Below are positions 7,598 to 14,682 of a stretch of DNA of 32,529 nucleotides, in pieces. A program made the translations under genes and the position numbers. Position 1 is the first letter of the stretch, and each line of letters opens with the position of its first letter. This DNA comes from Synergistetes bacterium JGI 0000079-D21 (GTDB taxonomy: Bacteria; Synergistota; Synergistia; Synergistales; 79-D21), in contig AQRZ01000052.1 in assembly GCA_000402835.1 (NCBI GenBank), positions 16,898 to 49,426 on the forward strand. The letters are read 5' to 3'. Under the pieces are notes generated by a model. That model was not told the DNA's origin, did no database searches, and worked only from the letters and a program-made list of their open reading frames with translations.

Positions 7598-8545
7598 ATG
7601 GCTTCAGCCTTCTTCAGATCATCCGCACCGATGGCAGGTTTGTCCCTCGAAAGCGGAGTCATCCGGTACGTCGAGCTGGAAGGGGGGATCGGAAATCTCA
7701 AACTGGTTCGCAAGGGAGAAATTTCAACCGAAACGGGCGTGATCCAGCAGGACATGGTTTCGGATTACGCTGCCCTCGAACAGTCCTTGAACAGCCTGAA
7801 ATCGCAGATCGGCGGGCATTGGCCCCGCCAGGCCGTGATCGGGATTCCCCCGCGGGACGTCCTGATCCGCGTCGTGGAGCTTCCCAGCATGCCGACCCAG
7901 GATGCCAGGGAAGCCTTCAAGTGGGAGTTCGACAAGTACTTCCCCTTCTCCAGCCTCGAGGCCACGTTCGACCTGGCCCCGGTCATTCTCCCGTCTAAGG
8001 AGGAAGGGAGCGACAAGTCCAGGTTCATCGTAGCCGCAACCCGGACGCGGACGATCGACCGGATCGTGGAGACGGCAAAGCGGGCGGGCCTGACCGCCGG
8101 GCCCGTCGAACCGACGAACCTGGCCATCTACCGCTCGGCCGTCGGCCCTCTTCCTCCATCCGAGTCCGGGCACCTGCTGGTTTCCATCGGCAGGGAAAGC
8201 ACCCAGGTCATCATGGGATACCGGGGAGACGGTTTCCTCTACCGGACCTTCCTCGTGGGAGGTGCCGGGAAGACGCCTTCCGCGGACGCGTTCAGCGCCA
8301 TCGTCCGGGAGGCGGTGTCCACGATCGCCTACACCCGCAGCCAGTACAGGAACCTCAATATCGACCGGATCTTCCTCTCAGGGGAATTCGGCCGAACGGA
8401 AGGGTTGCCCGAACAGCTCGAACAGGCATCGGGCCTGCCTGTTTCCGTCCTTAACCCCTGGGATACGTGGGGCATCCCCGCGGGTACGGAATCTCCTGCG
8501 GGGTATGACGCCGCGATCGGCCTTGCACTGAGGGATGTCCTATGA
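7598..8545 (+). CDS. pilM: Type IV pilus actin-like ATPase PilM
   Basis: A 315-residue cytoplasmic protein of the FtsA/actin-like PilM family, which binds the N-terminal tail of PilN and links the cytoplasmic motors to the alignment complex. It shows the family pattern: an N-terminal beta segment with LSLESGVIRYVEL, the central block VIGIPPRDVLIRVVELPSMP, the EAFKWEFDKYFPF helix, and a later phosphate-binding-like LLVSIGRESTQVI. It is slightly shorter than the usual ~350 residues. ATG 7598 follows a purine-rich GGTGGTGAGGG. It overlaps pilN by 4 nt (ATGA) and heads a tightly coupled pilMNOPQ set. Confidence 0.9.
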   Translation: MASAFFRSSAPMAGLSLESGVIRYVELEGGIGNLKLVRKGEISTETGVIQQDMVSDYAALEQSLNSLKSQIGGHWPRQAVIGIPPRDVLIRVVELPSMPTQDAREAFKWEFDKYFPFSSLEATFDLAPVILPSKEEGSDKSRFIVAATRTRTIDRIVETAKRAGLTAGPVEPTNLAIYRSAVGPLPPSESGHLLVSIGRESTQVIMGYRGDGFLYRTFLVGGAGKTPSADAFSAIVREAVSTIAYTRSQYRNLNIDRIFLSGEFGRTEGLPEQLEQASGLPVSVLNPWDTWGIPAGTESPAGYDAAIGLALRDVL

Positions 8546-9120
8546 CGATCAAACTGGACCTCCGCCCCGCAGCCCTTAGACGGGAAACCCGGAAGGCCGT
8601 CCACGTGACGCGCCTGGTCGCGGCCATCCTGCTGGTCGCCTTTTGCGTTGTCTCTGCCGTCTGCATCCTGTACGGCACGGTCCTGGCCTTCCGTCTCAGG
8701 GAAGAAAAGGCCTCCCTGAAGCTGAACATCGAAGAGCTGACCGCGCAGGACGTTCGCCTGACGGGCGAACTGAAGCGGCTGCAGAACGAATCGGCCCGCT
8801 TCACCGAGAACCTGGCTCTCGTGAAGGCCGAACTGCCCGCACTCGAGTTCCTCAACGCGGTCCAGGGGGCACTCCCCGCGGCAAGCCGGATGGATTCGGT
8901 CGAGGTGAACGCGGGAACTGCGAAACTCATCGGCATCGCCGCTTCGGAGGGCGAGGTGGTGGCTTTCGCGAGAAAGCTCGGGGAAGCGCCGCTGGTCACT
9001 TCGGTTTCATTTCCTGTCACTTCAAAGCAGGGCAACCTGATTCGTTTCGAGCTGACCTGTTCCCTCCTCGACATGGATGCGTACGGCCAGAAACTTTTCA
9101 AGGGGGGGGGATTCGCGTGA
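8542..9120 (+). CDS. pilN: Type IV pilus assembly protein PilN
   Basis: A 192-residue bitopic membrane protein: a short cytoplasmic tail, one transmembrane helix (about residues 24-50), a coiled-coil (about 50-95, EEKASLKLNIEELTAQD...) and a small periplasmic ferredoxin-like domain. In the family the cytoplasmic tail has an INLLP motif that docks in PilM; here the equivalent is IKLDLRP, a recognisable but altered version. It overlaps pilM by ATGA and pilO by GTGA, so the three are translationally coupled and probably made in fixed ratio. It should pair with PilO as a heterodimer in the inner membrane. Confidence 0.85.
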   Translation: MTIKLDLRPAALRRETRKAVHVTRLVAAILLVAFCVVSAVCILYGTVLAFRLREEKASLKLNIEELTAQDVRLTGELKRLQNESARFTENLALVKAELPALEFLNAVQGALPAASRMDSVEVNAGTAKLIGIAASEGEVVAFARKLGEAPLVTSVSFPVTSKQGNLIRFELTCSLLDMDAYGQKLFKGGGFA

Positions 9121-9659
9121 ACCTGTCAATCAGCCGTAAGTTCGTCATCCTGTCCGCTCTCCTTCTGCTGCTTTTCGCCCTGTTCCTGGGGGAAAACGCC
9201 CTTTTCCGGGTCGTCGCCGTGCAGCGCGCGGAAATCGAAAAGGAACTTCGCATCCAGGAAATGACCCTACGGAAGCAGGTTTTGGGCAAGACCCGCCTCG
9301 TGGAACAGTACAAGCGGGCGCTCGTCGAGCTGGAGCGCTACCCGATGGGGGAACCGGGGGACCTCGTTTCCCTGTTTGCCAACATCGAAGGGGAGCTGGC
9401 CAAGAACGGGCTCGTCGTGGATTCCATCCGGCCGGTGGGTCTCGACCCCGCGACCCTGACCGCCACGACGGAAATCTCTTTCAGGGGAAACTACTTCTCC
9501 GTGCTGCGGACGATGGCGGATTGGAGGAACGGAATGCAGCCGATGCGTCTCTCGACACTGTCCATCCGTACGGAATCGAAGCCTGACGCCCCGGCCGGAG
9601 TTTCCGCGAAGGCCGTCATCGTTTCGAAAATCAAGGCGGACCAGGAAGGGGGGAAATAG
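9117..9659 (+). CDS. pilO: Type IV pilus assembly protein PilO
   Basis: A 180-residue bitopic protein of the same architecture as PilN: transmembrane helix at residues 8-24, then a coiled-coil region (about 35-70) and a periplasmic domain with the PilO pattern LVSLFANIEGELAKNGLVVD and TTEISFRGNYFSVLRTMADW. The GTG start at 9117 overlaps the pilN stop. A run of nine G just upstream serves as ribosome site. PilO dimerises with PilN and contacts PilP. The in-frame open region upstream of 9117 is inside pilN and is not used. Confidence 0.85.
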   Translation: MNLSISRKFVILSALLLLLFALFLGENALFRVVAVQRAEIEKELRIQEMTLRKQVLGKTRLVEQYKRALVELERYPMGEPGDLVSLFANIEGELAKNGLVVDSIRPVGLDPATLTATTEISFRGNYFSVLRTMADWRNGMQPMRLSTLSIRTESKPDAPAGVSAKAVIVSKIKADQEGGK

Positions 9660-9661
9660 CG

Positions 9662-10276
9662 ATGGACGACAGCCAGGGATGGGCGGAAAGCGCTCGCGAA
9701 CTCTGGGAAGAACTCGTGTACGGGGAAGGGGTGTTCCGCGTTTTCCGTCTTCTGATCGGAATCCTCATCGTCGTCGGCCTCCTGTGGTCCCTCTTCCTCT
9801 TCAGACAGCTGGCGTTGCTGGGGCAATCGAACCCGCCTGCCTTTTCGGACAGCGTCCCGGCCCAATCGGAAGAGATCGCGAAATTGGACGCACTTGTCCG
9901 GTCTTACCGCAACCAGGCCCTGATCCGTTCAGGCAGCACCCAGCTCGCTTCACTGGCCCAGGCCGCGGGGCGAAGTCCCTTCGCGGAACCGCCCTCGCTT
10001 GCGGTCTCCGTGGCGGGGACTCCGAAACCCGGCGTGCCGTTGCCGATCGAAGTTCCGCCTCCGAACATCCTCGTGAAGGCCGTCATGGTCCTCGGCAACG
10101 CGGCCGTTGCAGTCGTCGACATCGACGGGATCGGGCAGAACCTGATCGTCAAGCCCGGCTACACCTTCTCGGGCAAGCGGGGAAAGATCGTATCGATCAA
10201 TCCACAAAAACTGGTCTTCCTGTGGAACGGCAAGCGACAGGAAACCTTGGCTACTTCACTACTGGGGGGATTCTGA
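9662..10276 (+). CDS. PilP/GspC-like pilus alignment protein
   Basis: A 204-residue protein with an N-terminal cytoplasmic stretch, one transmembrane helix (about residues 27-47), a Pro/Ser-rich linker and a C-terminal domain (about 130-204: NILVKAVMVLGNAAVAVVDI...GYTFSGKRGKIVSINPQKL) resembling the homology region of GspC and the beta-domain of PilP. Classical PilP is a lipoprotein; there is no lipobox here, so the anchoring is GspC-like. By position between pilO and pilQ it should bridge the PilN-PilO pair to the secretin. ATG 9662 follows GGAAGGGGGG and lies 2 nt after pilO; its stop overlaps the pilQ start. Confidence 0.75.
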   Translation: MDDSQGWAESARELWEELVYGEGVFRVFRLLIGILIVVGLLWSLFLFRQLALLGQSNPPAFSDSVPAQSEEIAKLDALVRSYRNQALIRSGSTQLASLAQAAGRSPFAEPPSLAVSVAGTPKPGVPLPIEVPPPNILVKAVMVLGNAAVAVVDIDGIGQNLIVKPGYTFSGKRGKIVSINPQKLVFLWNGKRQETLATSLLGGF

Positions 10277-11994
10277 TGACGGAACTCTGCAGAAAATGGA
10301 CAGGCCTTGCCATCTTGAGCGTGTTCCTGGCGCTGGCACTGGCCGGAACGGCGTGCGCTGCCGATCCCGCCGAAGCCCTCCCGGAAGCCGAGAAGGCCCC
10401 GCTGATCGAATCGGTTTCGGTGCGGCAGTCCGGCTCGACCCGAATCCAGGCCGAGGTCACCGGCCGCAACCTCCCGCTGCCGGAGCTGGTCAAATCCGCC
10501 GCGAACCACATCGACTTCCGCTTCGCTGGAACCTCGGCCCTGTCCCCGAACCAGACGATCGGGGTCATCTATCCCTTGATGAAGTCCGTGGAGATCAGGG
10601 CCGTCAGCGGGGACGTCTTCGTTTCCTTCCTCACGAACAAGCCGATGAAGCTGAAGGCTTCCGAAGGTGTCGCCCCCGCAAGCCGGTACCTGCTGACGTT
10701 CGAGGCGGAAGCGGAAGCCCAGGCCCCCGCGCCGCTGCCGAAGCCGGCCTTGAAACCGGTGCAGGCGGACCCGCTGGCAAAGGACACGAAAGTGACCCTG
10801 GAACTGCGTGACGTCAACATCAAGGACATCTTCCGCATGCTGGGCAACATGATGAACCTCAACCTCGTCGTTGATTCCTCGGTACCCGACACGAACGTGA
10901 CCTTGAGCCTCAAGGACGTTCCGCTTCGGGAAGCCTTCTCTTACCTCATGCGGATGCACGAGCTGTCGTACACCATGATGGGCCGCACGATGATCGTCGG
11001 CAAACCCGAATCGCTCGCGAAGACCACGGGGATGGAAAAGACCCAGACCTATCACATCGCTTACGCGGATCCGAAACAGATCCCGGGGATCCTCCAGAAC
11101 CTGGCCGGCGTGAACAAGATCGTGGTGGACGAGCGCATGAGGACCCTGTACGTGACGGGAACGGCCGCGCAGCAGGAAGAGGTCCGGAAGATCCTGGAGC
11201 GGGTCGACCACCCCGGGCGGCAGATCATGATCAACGCCCGCATCATCGAGCTGAAGGACACGGCATCCAGGGAATTCGAGGCCATGCTCGACGCGATTTA
11301 CAACAACTGGTGGCTGAGCTACAGCAAGGGCAGCTTCTCCGGGGGATACGCGGACGCAAACTACCCGAACCAGATCCCCTCGGGGGTCACCTCCCCGACG
11401 CCCTTCGCCACGGACCTGAGCGGCCTGGCCCGCAGCACGCTGAAGGCGATCGACGCACAAATTGCCACTTGGACCCAGGGGGACGTCAAGGGTCACGTCC
11501 TGGCCAGCCCTTCGGTCATCACCACCGAGGGCAAGAAGGCGACGATCAAGATCACGGAAAACGTGAAGTACATCTCCGCCCGCGACGATGCCGGAAATCC
11601 GACCTACTCGGACGAGGAAGTGGGGCCGATCCTCGAGTTCACCCCAATCATCGGGCGCAATGACGTGATCAACCTGGAAATCAAGGTTTCCACCGGGACC
11701 ATCACGCAGTACCTCGCCGGGGGCCAGGGGGAAAGAGTTCCCCAGACCGCAAAGCGGGAAGTCCAGACCTCGGTCCGGGTCCGAAACGGCGAACCCTTCG
11801 TGGTGGGAGGCCTCTTCGGGACCGACAAGTCCACGACGATCAACCGGGTCCCTGTTCTTTCCGACATCCCCCTGATCGGCGAGCTCTTCAAGTCAAAGAC
11901 GAAGAAAAACGAGAAGACGCAGGTTGTCGTCGTCCTGGTGCCCGAGCTGCTCGACGTCCCAGAGAGCGCCATCGAAGTCGGCACCCTCAGGTAG
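10276..11994 (+). CDS. pilQ: Type IV pilus secretin PilQ
   Basis: A 572-residue outer-membrane channel subunit. There is a Sec signal peptide (basic MTELCRKW, hydrophobic core, cleavage after ACA near residue 30); an AMIN peptidoglycan-binding domain (about 40-135); an STN/N0 domain (about 170-245, with LELRDVNIKDIFRMLGNMMN); an N1 domain (about 255-320); and the secretin domain (about 400-565) with the diagnostic VLSDIPLIGELFKSK and C-terminal TQVVVVLVPELL. It starts at ATG 10276, overlapping the pilP-like stop by one base, with GGGGGGA upstream. It is somewhat short for PilQ (often 600-700 residues) because it has one AMIN domain. It implies an outer membrane. A terminator follows. Confidence 0.93.
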   Translation: MTELCRKWTGLAILSVFLALALAGTACAADPAEALPEAEKAPLIESVSVRQSGSTRIQAEVTGRNLPLPELVKSAANHIDFRFAGTSALSPNQTIGVIYPLMKSVEIRAVSGDVFVSFLTNKPMKLKASEGVAPASRYLLTFEAEAEAQAPAPLPKPALKPVQADPLAKDTKVTLELRDVNIKDIFRMLGNMMNLNLVVDSSVPDTNVTLSLKDVPLREAFSYLMRMHELSYTMMGRTMIVGKPESLAKTTGMEKTQTYHIAYADPKQIPGILQNLAGVNKIVVDERMRTLYVTGTAAQQEEVRKILERVDHPGRQIMINARIIELKDTASREFEAMLDAIYNNWWLSYSKGSFSGGYADANYPNQIPSGVTSPTPFATDLSGLARSTLKAIDAQIATWTQGDVKGHVLASPSVITTEGKKATIKITENVKYISARDDAGNPTYSDEEVGPILEFTPIIGRNDVINLEIKVSTGTITQYLAGGQGERVPQTAKREVQTSVRVRNGEPFVVGGLFGTDKSTTINRVPVLSDIPLIGELFKSKTKKNEKTQVVVVLVPELLDVPESAIEVGTLR

Positions 11995-12018
11995 CGCGGA
12001 AACAGGCTTTGATCCGCT

Positions 12019-12064
12019 GGAAGGGGGCGTCCCCCTCGGGACCCGCCCCCTTCCGTTTTTCTTG
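12019..12064 (+). terminator. Intrinsic terminator after pilQ
   Basis: An 11-bp stem (GGAAGGGGGCG with CGCCCCCTTCC) around a 14-nt C-rich loop is followed by GTTTTTCTTG. It lies 25 nt after the pilQ stop and marks the end of the pilus locus. Confidence 0.9.
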
Positions 12065-12089
12065 TCAGACCGGCACTGGATGGGATAAA
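12062..12089 (+). promoter_or_regulatory. Candidate promoter for the efp operon
   Basis: TTGTCA (12062-12067; 5/6 to consensus), a 16-bp spacer, then GATAAA (12084-12089; 4/6) preceded by TGG, an extended -10. It starts inside the T tract of the pilQ terminator and lies about 65 nt before efp. It is the only plausible promoter between the pilus locus and the housekeeping run. Confidence 0.4.
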
Positions 12090-12154
12090 CTTCATAGGCT
12101 TGGTGGCAGGAATCCTGCACACGGAATTCGAGAATTCGGGAGGATTGGATTCAT

Positions 12155-12727
12155 ATGGCTCAAGTAGTGGACACCAGTGATTTCCGGCCGGGAATCAAGA
12201 TCAAGTGGGAAAACGGCATCTGGCAGATCGTGGAATGCCAGCACCACAAGATGGGACGGGGCGGAGCGATCATCCGCACCAAAATGCGGAACCTGGAAAG
12301 CGGTGCGATCATCGAGCAATCGTTCAAGTCCGGTGAACGTTTCGAGAGGGTCGTTTTCGACGAAACCGCAGCCCAATACCTCTACCGGGAAGGCGAGAAC
12401 TACGTTTTCATGGACTTGACCAGCTACGACCAGGTTTACATCCCGAAAGACACTCTCGGGGACAGCGTGAAGTACCTGAAGGAAAACCTGGAGGTGAACC
12501 TTGAATTGTTCGAGGGACGGATCATGGGGATCGAGTTGCCCAACAGCGTCGAGCTGAAGGTGGTCAGCACGGCCCCGGGCTTCAAGGGCGACACCGTGAC
12601 GGGTTCCGGGAAACCGGCGACCCTCGAGACTGGAGCCGTCGTCACCGTCCCGATGTTCATAGAGCAGGACGAGGTCATCATCGTGGACACGCGCACGGGG
12701 GAGTACATCGAACGCGCGAAGAAGTAA
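12155..12727 (+). CDS. efp: Elongation factor P
   Basis: A 190-residue translation factor that binds the ribosome between P and E sites and relieves stalling at proline runs. All three beta-barrel domains are recognisable: N-terminal KOW-like (1-65), OB (about 68-130) and C-terminal (about 131-188, with the family signature GDTVTGSGKPATLETGA). The domain I loop that reaches the peptidyl-transferase centre reads KMGRGGA, so Arg35 occupies the position of E. coli Lys34, the residue beta-lysylated by EpmA. No modification enzyme gene is in the window. ATG 12155 is preceded by GGGAGGA. It is first in a co-directional run with the CD1247-like, asp23, nusB and xseA genes. Confidence 0.96.
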   Translation: MAQVVDTSDFRPGIKIKWENGIWQIVECQHHKMGRGGAIIRTKMRNLESGAIIEQSFKSGERFERVVFDETAAQYLYREGENYVFMDLTSYDQVYIPKDTLGDSVKYLKENLEVNLELFEGRIMGIELPNSVELKVVSTAPGFKGDTVTGSGKPATLETGAVVTVPMFIEQDEVIIVDTRTGEYIERAKK

Positions 12728-12749
12728 ACCCGAAAGGAGAGTGGATGTC

Positions 12750-13172
12750 GTGGAATCCAAGGAGAGGATCGCGTATTTGAAAGGCCTGCTGGACGGACTT
12801 CGTCCCCAGGACGAAACCCAGGCCAGGATCTATGCGGCCATCGTCGATGCCCTCGACGCCCTGGCGGAAGAGGTCGAAACGAACAGGGACGAACTCCGGG
12901 AGCAGGCGGAGATGGTCCAGGAACTCAACGAATTCTGCGAATCCCTCGAAGACGACATGGAAGAGCTTGAAAAGAGCGTTTACGAACTGGAAGGCGAGAT
13001 GATGGAAGAAGAACCGGAGGAGGAAGACGAGGAGGATTTCGAGACCGTCTACCAGTCTGCCGTGTGCCCCAAGTGCGGTCACCGGTTCTACTACCAGCCG
13101 GAACTGTATGAAGAGGGGGAACCGGTGCAGTGTCCGAAGTGCGCCGAAACATTCGAGCGCAAGGAAGACTGA
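12750..13172 (+). CDS. CD1247-type zinc-ribbon protein of unknown function
   Basis: About 140 residues. The N-terminal region (ERIAYLKGLLDGL...) matches the conserved opening of CD1247 N-terminal-domain proteins as I remember them from Clostridia. It is followed by a helical, Glu-rich coiled-coil (about residues 35-85), a very acidic stretch (EEEPEEEDEEDFE) and a C-terminal zinc ribbon with CPKCGHRF and CPKCAETF. It is cytoplasmic. The GTG at 12750 is preferred because AAAGGAGA lies 9 nt upstream; the GTG at 12741 would sit directly on that site. It follows efp by 22 nt and precedes asp23. The function is not known; a ribosome- or RNA polymerase-associated role is only a guess from the company it keeps. 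Confidence 0.75.
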   Translation: MESKERIAYLKGLLDGLRPQDETQARIYAAIVDALDALAEEVETNRDELREQAEMVQELNEFCESLEDDMEELEKSVYELEGEMMEEEPEEEDEEDFETVYQSAVCPKCGHRFYYQPELYEEGEPVQCPKCAETFERKED

Positions 13173-13198
13173 GCCCGGCCCCGGAAAGGAGACCCGCG

Positions 13199-13651
13199 AT
13201 GGAGGAGAACCTGGAGAGAATCGATCAGGATCCTCTCCCCGAAATGGAGCGGGAGGTTCCTGCCCCGAAGGGAGAAATCCGAATTTCCGAGGACGTCATC
13301 GGGGCGCTTGCCACGCAGGCGCTGCTCAGCGTGGAGGGGGTTCGGCCCGCAAGCGCCGGGATCGTGGCCAACCTCCGACTCGGCAGGAAAGGAAGTTCCG
13401 GTGTCCGGATATCGGTATCGGAGGGTAATCCGCCGGTCGTCCAGGTCGACACCTACATCATCGTCAAATACGGGCTCCGCCTCCCGGACGTTTCGTGGGA
13501 CGTCCAGGAGTCCGTGAAGGACCATATCGAGCGCTACACGGGCTACGCCGTCAAGGAGGTAAACGTGACGATCCAGGGGATCGACTTCGGCGAGCCCAGG
13601 GCGAGAGAGCAGGGACAGGAGGACCGGGAACCTGCCGGCGAGTCCCATTGA
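13199..13651 (+). CDS. Asp23/Gls24 family envelope-stress protein
   Basis: A 150-residue Asp23 (alkaline shock) family protein. The family core is visible from about residue 22: GEIRISEDVIGALATQALLS, then GVRPAS, VRISVSEGNPPVVQVDTYII, KYGLRLPDVSWDVQESVKDH and VKEVNVTIQGIDF. The N- and C-terminal tails are charged and variable. In Staphylococcus, Asp23 coats the membrane through the anchor AmaP; in Clostridia a homologue typically sits between efp and nusB, as here. The ATG at 13199 is chosen over an in-frame start at 13130 inside the previous gene because GGAAAGGAGA precedes it. The next gene encodes a membrane protein that might serve as its anchor. Confidence 0.88.
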   Translation: MEENLERIDQDPLPEMEREVPAPKGEIRISEDVIGALATQALLSVEGVRPASAGIVANLRLGRKGSSGVRISVSEGNPPVVQVDTYIIVKYGLRLPDVSWDVQESVKDHIERYTGYAVKEVNVTIQGIDFGEPRAREQGQEDREPAGESH

Positions 13652-13724
13652 GCGGAACCGGTTCCGCGTTTGACCACGGGGTCGGCCCTGAACCGACCCT
13701 TCCTTTTCGAGGGAGTGACAGCCG

Positions 13725-14204
13725 ATGATCCTTTTCTGGAAATCCGGACCCCAGGGAAAGCTCTGGATCGACGAAGCCGCCTTGAAGGCGGCAATCGAAC
13801 CGTGCCTGCCGGACGGGGCGAACTGCCGTTCCATCCAGCTTTTCGGCGACCGTGATCTCCTGAACGTCTACGTTGCCATCCCTTCCGAAACGGGTGAGCC
13901 CGATTCCGAGGCACTACGAAAACCCATTGCCGAAACGCTCGCACCCCTTGGACTGGACGTTGCGGTTTCGCTCGTGGCGGAAAGCCCGGAAGCCGCGGAG
14001 CGGAACAACCGGCACCCCCTGCTCCGGTCCCCCGCCTTCTGGGGAGTCGCGGTGGGAACGCTGGTAGCGGTCTTCAACCTGGGGCTTTCGGGACTTTTCT
14101 GGGTCCTCTTCTTCGGGTTCGCGGCCTTCGGTATCGCCTGGCTCTTTCTCACGACGGCCGGACGCGAACGCCTGGCGTCCTTCCTGGACAATTTCGAGGA
14201 GTGA
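13725..14204 (+). CDS. Conserved-looking two-span membrane protein next to Asp23
   Basis: A 159-residue protein I do not recognise. The N-terminal ~105 residues are soluble and predicted alpha/beta (VYVAIPSE..., then a helix LRKPIAETLAPLG and strand LDVAVSLVAES), reminiscent in pattern of an Asp23-like fold. Two adjacent hydrophobic helices follow (about residues 106-124 and 125-143), joined by a very short turn, then a short amphipathic tail (RERLASFLDNFEE). ATG 13725 follows GAGGGAGTGAC. It lies between asp23 and nusB. The location suggests a membrane anchor like AmaP, although AmaP has its membrane spans at the N-terminus, so this is inference only. Confidence 0.65.
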   Translation: MILFWKSGPQGKLWIDEAALKAAIEPCLPDGANCRSIQLFGDRDLLNVYVAIPSETGEPDSEALRKPIAETLAPLGLDVAVSLVAESPEAAERNNRHPLLRSPAFWGVAVGTLVAVFNLGLSGLFWVLFFGFAAFGIAWLFLTTAGRERLASFLDNFEE

Positions 14205-14211
14205 CCGGAGC

Positions 14212-14682
14212 TTGGAAAAGGAATTCATGCCGCAGCGGCGCCACCGTTCAAGGGAAATCGCACTTCAACTGCTGACATCGATCGACCTCAGGCGTGACCA
14301 GGACATCCAGGAAGCGTTCGAGCTTTTCCCCCTCGAAAACGAGGAGGCGGTCGTCATCGACTTCGCCCGCAGGCTTGCCTTCGGGGTCGTGGAAAACGAG
14401 CGGGAAATCGACCTTCTGATTCTCAGGAATCTCGTGGGGTGGCGCCCGGAGCGGATGGTGGCCGTGGACCGGGCCGCCGTCCGGCTGGCCCTCTACGAAG
14501 GGATCATCGCCCGCTGTTCCCCGCTGCCGGTTGCGATCTCCGAGGCGGTCGAGCTGGCCAAATCCTTTGGAACCGAGGATTCCGGGCGTTTCGTCAACGG
14601 TGTGCTCGGAAGGATCGTCCGGGCGCTGGAATCCGGGACCGCACACCAGGATGCCGAGGGCTCTCCCCAACCTGACCGTTGA
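14212..14682 (+). CDS. nusB: Transcription antitermination factor NusB
   Basis: A 156-residue all-helical RNA-binding protein that with NusE (S10) binds boxA and allows processive transcription of rRNA operons. The conserved opening RRHRSREIALQLLTSIDL, the central ILRNLVGWRPERMVAVDRAA and the C-terminal ISEAVELAKSFGTEDSGRFV followed by NGVLGRIVR are diagnostic. TTG 14212 is used because CGAGGAG lies about 9 nt upstream; ATG 14227 is an alternative that removes five residues. The 3' end overlaps xseA by 32 nt, so the two are cotranslated. Confidence 0.93.
   Translation: MEKEFMPQRRHRSREIALQLLTSIDLRRDQDIQEAFELFPLENEEAVVIDFARRLAFGVVENEREIDLLILRNLVGWRPERMVAVDRAAVRLALYEGIIARCSPLPVAISEAVELAKSFGTEDSGRFVNGVLGRIVRALESGTAHQDAEGSPQPDR

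Noticed and set aside
10159..11496. 445-codon open frame on the - strand opposite the pilP-like gene and pilQ
   Set aside because: It is antisense to a clear secretin, with low-complexity Asp/Arg/Gly/His composition.
12105..12143. GGAATTCGAGAATTCGG and GCAGGAATCCTGC palindromes before efp as an operator
   Set aside because: The arms are short and irregular, and there is no regulator gene next to them. Too little to support a binding site.
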